Below are positions 59,801 to 64,000 of a stretch of 64,000 bases of DNA, piece by piece (the first letter of the stretch is position 1; each line of letters starts with the position of its first letter). Location: assembly GCA_029448655.1 (NCBI GenBank), contig JACCLO010000014.1, forward strand, positions 992,001 to 1,056,000, in the 5' to 3' direction. The notes under the pieces are model-generated. The model made no database searches and was not told the origin of the DNA. It worked only from the letters and a program-made list of their open reading frames with translations. Origin of the DNA: Wolfiporia cocos (lineage: Eukaryota > Basidiomycota > Agaricomycetes > Polyporales > Phaeolaceae). The position numbers and the translations under genes are program-made.

Positions 59801-60541
59801 CTTGTTCCGAGGTGCGGGCCATTCAGCCACTGCCGCCACCTTCGCGGGGTCCATATGGATTTGCCCATGAGAGATTATATGTCCTAGGTATTCTACTTCC
59901 GACTTCATAAACTCGCATTTCTCTGGTTTACAAGTCAACTTATTTTGACGGAGAACGAGCAGAACCTTGCGCAGGATCTCCTTGTGTTCTGCCTCGGTCT
60001 CCGTGAAAACAAGTATATCGTCTAGGTATACAATGACTTTCCCAGTCATGATCAGGTCTCGGAAGATGTCATTCATCAAAGTCTGGAACGTGCCCGGTGC
60101 GTTGCACATTCCGAAGAACATGACTAGTGGCTCGTATAGCCCTCTATTAGTGATGAAGGCGGCTTTCTCTTCGTCGCCTTCTTTGATTCTGATGTTTGTG
60201 TATCCCCAACGAATGTCCAATTTAGAGAAGTACTTAGCTCGCTTTAACTTGTTGAGCAGCTCCGTGATCAGAGGGAGCGGGTACCGATTCTTCTTGGTCA
60301 TCTGGTTCAACTTCCGGTAGTCCTGAATGGGTCTCAGTTTCCCATCCTTCTTCTTGACGAAGAAGAATGGTGCCCCCCATGGTGACTTGGATGGTCGAAT
60401 TCGTCCAGTCCGTAACTGTTCTTCTAAGAAGTCGTCTAACGCCTCTTGTTCTCGAGGTGATAGTGTTACGGGTCGAATACCCGTTCGTATATTCGAGTCG
60501 CGAATATAGATCGTTCTTCTGCACGTAGGCACGTCGCCGTA
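56891..60541 (-). mobile_element. Ty3/gypsy retroelement 1, 5'-interrupted
   Basis: Minus-strand element: polyprotein 57239-60541, then a polypurine tract (gaagaggggg on the minus strand, near 57284-57293) and a probable long terminal repeat beginning tgtcacaagcc near 57279. The repeat contains a TATA-like box (57036-57042). Its 5' end is cut at 60541, where the neighbouring element's terminal repeat starts. The outer limit at 56891 is inferred. Confidence 0.7.
57239..60541 (-). CDS. Ty3/gypsy Pol polyprotein (RT-RNase H-integrase), N-terminus missing
   Basis: One open frame of about 1100 codons without an ATG at its 5' end. Order: RT start SPWGAPFFFVKKKDGKLRPI, catalytic YLDDILVFTE, and RT end HIISHGQIHMDPAKV. 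RNase H has FCIEADSSDFATGACL, YEIYDRELLAI and VLTDHKNLEYF. The integrase zinc finger has HPGTENTYTAIHRHYWW and CIKCQAAK. The integrase core has ISIDMITGLPTSKG, FSDRGPQFVAEF and FHPQTDGQTERMNQELE, so all three acidic residues are present. Then come a chromodomain-like piece, VELEVEWSDETKTWEQ, and about 170 further residues of unknown role. Gag and protease are not seen. The frame has no stop, so the copy is either young or recently interrupted. Confidence 0.93.
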   Translation of the reverse strand, partial: YGDVPTCRRTIYIRDSNIRTGIRPVTLSPREQEALDDFLEEQLRTGRIRPSKSPWGAPFFFVKKKDGKLRPIQDYRKLNQMTKKNRYPLPLITELLNKLKRAKYFSKLDIRWGYTNIRIKEGDEEKAAFITNRGLYEPLVMFFGMCNAPGTFQTLMNDIFRDLIMTGKVIVYLDDILVFTETEAEHKEILRKVLLVLRQNKLTCKPEKCEFMKSEVEYLGHIISHGQIHMDPAKVAAVAEWPAPRNKKEVQSFIGFANFYRRFIPKFSTVARPLINLTKDTPWQWGTAEQECFDKLKKIFVEAPVLGIPNDDDPFCIEADSSDFATGACLMQKQDGIWKPIAYQSKTMLPAERNYEIYDRELLAIMRALDEWRHFVMGGKHPVEVLTDHKNLEYFKTPQKINPRQARWMTELAEYDLQLVHIPGKTNGRADGLSRRSDHGNDKDHLEGQVVLKPHLFVQDSAERLRSSFYTVVKGITHDEVKERVKAEAALYDGKEGVEVGETTEDGLRYRRGRLIIPRDEELIGKIISSFHDTISAGHPGTENTYTAIHRHYWWPKMRSDIRQYVKACIKCQAAKPDRSKRAAPLNPNPTPAHNWENISIDMITGLPTSKGRDAIIVVVDMKSKDYIAVPTTTKLSAEGWANIFVDKIYTQHGLPKKIFSDRGPQFVAEFIKDVYRRLGIQGNPSTAFHPQTDGQTERMNQELEVYLRLFINDTHTNWPDLLPLASFAYKTHVHSSTGYSPFYLTHRYHPFTGVEAPEQEEGVARDWVEHMHTISKLASQNLEKAKLRMKEYYDRKRASPLSYSEGDLVWVDGRNINMGHPTKKLDSKRFGPYKVTKKVGHGAYELDLPADMRGIYPVFNEVLLLPYTPPAFPNQDHSKVTESNDARRPLRILESREDRGRVELEVEWSDETKTWEQKRGLNHYQELVTKFFEARPSAPGNQWKNRNTGRNHSETKWDPEWEDFERKAQEMGLRENPKESIIYDDIDITLLIKGSIPFYAYERKLVARNFWFCDPRTRVMQYGIRVGQPIESTIPESKGYWIYPVLNTLQLAHPHICTKTVDHPCHVDQTMYKVIAGRGDTQLEEGVLSQADFLQLACD

Positions 60542-61174
60542 TGCAAGGCAAATACTCGTTAGATGCCTTCGGGTCCTAAGTGAAGTCCTTAGGAGATCGG
60601 TTAATATCCAATACGCGTTAGAGGATATAATCTGTTCAAGTGCGAGTCGAATAGAATATAAGACTCGCCTAAGTCCGAGAAGTCAGTGTGCACTTCGAGG
60701 ACTTAGTCGTTCGATTGCTCGAGTGAAAAATACTGAGCGTAGTTTCCTACGTTTGAGAACGAGTATAAGACTTCTTGTTTATACAACAAGGTCGAGCTGA
60801 AGAGCCTCGACGGTAAGTACACGAGTTTTTATACTACGGTAGGTTTCAGGGGTCAAGTCTGTCCCAGATGCCACCGATACTATCTACGCTATAGTCCCAA
60901 AGGTCTGATAAGTATGGAGTGATATATCTGAGACGATAGATAGGAATGATGGCGGTTGAACGCCATCTATCAGCTAATAAACGATGAACATGAAACGGTG
61001 GCAGGGTTGGATCTGCCAAAGATGAAACGAGCCCTATAGACTAGTACAACTGGGGATGCGCCCAGTAAGATCACGAGTAGCCAGGGGGGTTGGTTGCACA
61101 ACAAGTCCCTGTATCGTATTCGCCTAGTGGTGAGTTCTGTCGATATTCGAAAAATCAAAATAACTATAACATCA
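60542..61174 (-). repeat. Probable 3' long terminal repeat of retroelement 2
   Basis: On the minus strand the segment starts TGATGTTATAG immediately after a polypurine tract (agggaggggc) and would end TTGCA, a canonical TG...CA unit of 633 bp. The right-hand limit (61174) is well supported by the polypurine tract. The left limit is where the reading frame of element 1 begins; it is inferred because the partner repeat lies outside the window. Confidence 0.6.
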
Positions 61175-61182
61175 GCCCCTCC

Positions 61183-64000
61183 CTAGGCATTCGTCGGCCT
61201 CGACGAATTTTCCAAGTTCCCCTCTTCAGAGTGCCTCGGCGTCCTGTTCATTGTAGATGTCGCCGTTCCCGCTGAGGGACGGGGTCGTAGGAGTTCGCCA
61301 TACAAAGTGTTGGCGGCATTCATTCTGTCGATGACCTGGTTGATTGAGCCCACAAGCTCTGCAAATATAATCGGGGCAGTCGAGGATCCAGTGGTTAGCG
61401 GAACCACATTGTCGACACGGCTGCTCGGGTGAGGGCCTCGCTGGTACCCGTAGGGAAGGGATATCGCGGAGGTATTCGTTATGTTGGTACCTCCAGTGGT
61501 GTGCGGCTCGGTGGAGGTTTCGTGCGGCCCATGTGGGTAGGGAGGCGGTGTCTCGTTCATGCTCCCTCGCACCTCACTCAAACTCCTCGCGGGTAATACT
61601 CTGCACCGAAGGAGATCGTCGAATAGGCGGCGTGCTATTCGCTCTTTGCTGTCCCGCTGGGGCAGCCCTAGGGCTCTCCTGGCGTGCTGGTGGTTCACGT
61701 CGCCTGTCGCTTCCCACACCAGGAATACGTGGCGCCGGGTTTCTAACTCCTGTTCGGCGGGCTCTCTGAGTCTCGGTAGGCAGCGGAAATAGTACTCGAT
61801 CGCGTTCCATAAAATTAAACGTCCCTGCAACTCGGCGTCGTTCGTTGGCGGTGAAAAAGCGGGCGGGTCGTGGCACATATTCGGGTCGATCGGGAGCAAC
61901 GTGCTCGCGATCCTCGAAGTCGTTGAGTGCGTGTCGTAGTCGGGCCGTCGTGGTGGCGGCCAGTCGGTCGATAAGTCTGTCGGTGAGTAGCTCGAGTCCC
62001 TCTCTCTGCGCTCTGATCTGCCCCTCCATTCGGACGAGGTCCTTGGTGATATTCTGGTACGAGCTGTAGATATGGGTGAGGTCCTGCGCGATGTCGAAGA
62101 GGGCCGTCCAGCCATCGGCTCGGCCAGCAAAAGGTCCCTTGGCCCTATACCAGAGGAGGGCGTGTCTGATCTGCAGATGTTGGGGGGAGTACCTCCTCGG
62201 CGGCGTACCTCTCGGTCGTCCTTCCCGGCGACCCGTGTCGCTGTGGGGGGTCGTGGCGCGACGAGGGAGTTGGTGGCGAGTCGTCGACATATTATTACTG
62301 TTCGGCTTTCGAGTGTCGGGGTTGCTCTGACTCGCATTCGGTGGTAGCTTTTTATCAACTCCTTGGAATGCTCCAAGTTCGCTTCGTCTTCCCATGAGTT
62401 GTCGGCCGTGGCATAGCCTTTCCACTTGACGAAGTATTGATGCTTCTTTCTTTGCCATCTGTCAGCCAAGATGGCTTCGACTTCGTATTCTTCTTGTCCC
62501 TTGATGATATCAGGTGGCGGCCGTAGGTAATTGGGTCCGTGTACCCTTGTTTCTTTGAATGGTTTTAGTAAGGCAGCGTGGAAGACCGGATGAATTTTCC
62601 AATTTGCCGGTAACTGCAGCCGGTATGTCGTGGGTCCCATCTTTTCTGTGATGGTGAAGGGTCCCTCTCTTTTTGGTGCTAGTTTGTTCGATTCATAGGA
62701 GATCGTTAGGTTCTTGGCGTCAAGCCAGACCTTATCCCCTTTCTCAAGCTTCGGCAGTTCTCTGAGAAACCGCCCTGCCATTCTTTTCTGGGCTAATTCA
62801 TGCGCGATGAATGCCATCTTTTGCGCCTCTTTGACCTTCTTGATCCTGTCGACAGCTGCCGGGACGTTCCCTACTCTGTCATAGTCTGGGAATCCTCTCG
62901 GGACATATCCTAGGATTATTTCAAGTGGCGCTGGCCGGTTTTCGGTCCGTCTGGTGTTGTGCGCAAATTTGACGTCAGGCAGTCGTTGTACCCATTGGAA
63001 AGGGTCGTTCATGCAATAGATACGAAGGTATACTTCGATCTGTTGATTCATCCTTTCCGTTTGTCCGTCTGTCTGGGGATGGTATGCTGTACTCATCGCT
63101 GACTCCGTTCCCTGCAGCTTGCATAATTCCCTGAATAGTTTTGATGCGAATTGTGGTCCCCTGTCCGAGATGATTTTTCGGGGGATGCCGTACTGTGAAT
63201 ATATCTTTCGATGGAATATTTCTGCGGCCCCTTTGCTTGTAATTGTTTTGTCGCATGGGGTGAGAGAGATGGCCTTGGATAGGCCATGGTCGACAATCAC
63301 CATCATGGAGTCATACTTTCCGACTCTTGGCAGGTCGGTGACAAAATCGACCGAGCACTGTGAGAAGGGGAGGGCGTCTTCCCGTGTCGGTATTGGTTGC
63401 AAAGGGGGTTTTAGCGGATTCCTATCAGGTTTCATCTGTTGACAGATTGCACAGCCCCGGAAGTATTCCGCTATCATTGTTCTCATGTCAGGCCACCAAA
63501 AGTGGGTCGTAACCTGTACTGTTGTACCCCAGATCCCAGGGTGTCCGGCCGGGATCGTGTCGTGGTATTTTGAGATGACGTCTCGTCGAAGGCCCTCGTC
63601 CCTTGGCACATACATCCTGCCCCTGTAGAGCAGTATTCCATCCGTTTGTTGCCATTCATCTGTGGTGGTTCTTGCGGGGAATTCGCCTGTGCCCCCTAGA
63701 GCACGGATCGCCTGTTCCGCAGATTCATCTCGATCGTTGGCGTTCTTGATTGGATCAATGACCGGGATCTGGATTGCATGGATGACGAGTTCGTCTGGAA
63801 TCATGGTGATTCCCTCGTTGTCTTCGTTGCTTTCGTCCAGGTGGTACAACCTGGAAAGTGTGTCGGCCATGACTAGTTTCCTTCCGGGGACGTGCTGCAA
63901 TTTCAGGTCGAATTGCAAAAGGAATAGATGCCATCTCGCTTGTCGCCGATTTAGGCGCTGTGCGCTTCTCCAGTACGTCAGGTTCTGATGATCACTTCGA
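61183..64000 (-). CDS. Ty3/gypsy Pol (RNase H end, integrase, chromodomain) with long C-terminal extension
   Basis: The frame is open from the window edge to 61183. It begins in the RNase H end (FDLKLQHVPGRKLVMADTLS), then the integrase zinc finger (HPGIWGTTVQVTTHFWWPDM, CAICQQMKPDR) and core (SVDFVTDLPRVGKYDSMMV, ISDRGPQFASKL, YHPQTDGQTERMNQQIE). The chromodomain reads EYEVEAILADRWQRKKHQYF then VKWKGYATADNSWEDEANL; it steers insertion toward marked chromatin. About 385 residues follow. The first half of these is Ser/Arg/Pro-rich and low in structure. The second half (about 61183-61900) is protein-like (LQGRLILWNAIEYYFRCLP, ETRRHVFLVWEATGDVNHQ) and ends at the polypurine tract. Confidence 0.9.
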   Translation of the reverse strand, partial: RSDHQNLTYWRSAQRLNRRQARWHLFLLQFDLKLQHVPGRKLVMADTLSRLYHLDESNEDNEGITMIPDELVIHAIQIPVIDPIKNANDRDESAEQAIRALGGTGEFPARTTTDEWQQTDGILLYRGRMYVPRDEGLRRDVISKYHDTIPAGHPGIWGTTVQVTTHFWWPDMRTMIAEYFRGCAICQQMKPDRNPLKPPLQPIPTREDALPFSQCSVDFVTDLPRVGKYDSMMVIVDHGLSKAISLTPCDKTITSKGAAEIFHRKIYSQYGIPRKIISDRGPQFASKLFRELCKLQGTESAMSTAYHPQTDGQTERMNQQIEVYLRIYCMNDPFQWVQRLPDVKFAHNTRRTENRPAPLEIILGYVPRGFPDYDRVGNVPAAVDRIKKVKEAQKMAFIAHELAQKRMAGRFLRELPKLEKGDKVWLDAKNLTISYESNKLAPKREGPFTITEKMGPTTYRLQLPANWKIHPVFHAALLKPFKETRVHGPNYLRPPPDIIKGQEEYEVEAILADRWQRKKHQYFVKWKGYATADNSWEDEANLEHSKELIKSYHRMRVRATPTLESRTVIICRRLATNSLVAPRPPTATRVAGKDDREVRRRGGTPPNICRSDTPSSGIGPRDLLLAEPMAGRPSSTSRRTSPISTARTRISPRTSSEWRGRSERRERDSSYSPTDLSTDWPPPRRPDYDTHSTTSRIASTLLPIDPNMCHDPPAFSPPTNDAELQGRLILWNAIEYYFRCLPRLREPAEQELETRRHVFLVWEATGDVNHQHARRALGLPQRDSKERIARRLFDDLLRCRVLPARSLSEVRGSMNETPPPYPHGPHETSTEPHTTGGTNITNTSAISLPYGYQRGPHPSSRVDNVVPLTTGSSTAPIIFAELVGSINQVIDRMNAANTLYGELLRPRPSAGTATSTMNRTPRHSEEGNLENSSRPTNA
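61574..62290 (-). CDS. Overlapping frame behind the chromodomain, 238 aa
   Basis: In a different frame from Pol, an ATG at 62288-62290 (MSTTRHQLPRRATTPHSDTG) opens 238 codons to 61574. Residues from about 35 read like a real helical protein: HLQIRHALLWYRAKG, WTALFDIAQDLTHIYSSYQN, DLVRMEGQIRAQREGLELL, TDRLIDRLAATTTARLRHAL. The last third is Arg/Pro-rich. The Pol frame over the same DNA is low-complexity in the first half and structured in the second. Thirteen nt after this stop, an ATG at 61558-61560 opens the last 125 residues of the Pol frame (MNETPPPYPHG). It could be a separate third gene, a frameshift product or chance. Confidence 0.45.
   Translation of the reverse strand: MSTTRHQLPRRATTPHSDTGRREGRPRGTPPRRYSPQHLQIRHALLWYRAKGPFAGRADGWTALFDIAQDLTHIYSSYQNITKDLVRMEGQIRAQREGLELLTDRLIDRLAATTTARLRHALNDFEDREHVAPDRPEYVPRPARFFTANERRRVAGTFNFMERDRVLFPLPTETQRARRTGVRNPAPRIPGVGSDRRREPPARQESPRAAPAGQQRANSTPPIRRSPSVQSITREEFE

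Larger units (their letters stand above)
60542..64000 (-). mobile_element. Ty3/gypsy chromodomain retroelement 2, truncated by window edge
   Basis: Minus-strand element with RNase H end, integrase, chromodomain, extra C-terminal coding region, polypurine tract and terminal repeat. Gag, protease and most of reverse transcriptase would lie beyond 64000. Confidence 0.8.

Overview
The window looks like genomic DNA of a basidiomycete fungus, most likely an Agaricomycete. The evidence is dense genes on both strands, cut by many very short introns (mostly 45-85 nt, GT...AG), often with tiny exons. The families fit too: fungal-type Zn2Cys6 regulators, F-box/LRR proteins, MIC10, PEX3, a PLC1-type phospholipase C, ERT1/acuK, and Ty3/gypsy elements with a chromodomain. 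Gene models were built by reading splice sites by eye; where I give exon borders, the codon phases were checked across every junction.

Layout. 0.7-8.6 kb: NmrA-like protein (-), phosphoglucomutase (-), F-box/LRR protein (-), transaldolase-like protein (+). 8.8-14.7 kb: DNA polymerase zeta catalytic subunit REV3 (-). 15.7-23.6 kb: DUF302 protein (+), a tail-anchored protein resembling a degenerate GTPase (+), an 82-aa membrane protein (+), MIC10 (-), PIF1 helicase (+). 23.8 kb: tRNA-Asn with an intron. 24.2-25.5 kb: second F-box protein (+). 27.0-29.8 kb: acetyl-CoA synthetase (-). 30-36.4 kb: a repeat-rich stretch with a truncated duplicate of a DUF2461 gene, the intact DUF2461 gene and a foldback element. 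36.7-40.9 kb: a 78-aa probable mitochondrial protein (-), PEX3 (+), a Gfo/Idh/MocA oxidoreductase (-). 42.9-50.3 kb: ERT1/acuK-type regulator (+), phospholipase C (+), a coiled-coil/proline-rich protein (-). 52.2-55.8 kb: Zn2Cys6 regulator (-). 56-64 kb: two Ty3/gypsy elements on the minus strand, the second running off the window.

No classical cluster or operon is present; the genes are ordinary dispersed fungal loci. Several touch carbon metabolism (phosphoglucomutase, transaldolase-like, acetyl-CoA synthetase, ERT1) or organelles (MIC10, PEX3, a PIF1 with a possible mitochondrial leader). The observations most worth following are a 6-nt micro-exon inside the zinc cluster of the 55.8-kb regulator, extra and overlapping open frames behind the integrase/chromodomain of the 61-64 kb retroelement, a nested-insertion junction between the two retroelements, the tail-anchored GTPase-like protein without a P-loop, and two in-frame AUGs in PIF1 separated by a presequence-like leader.
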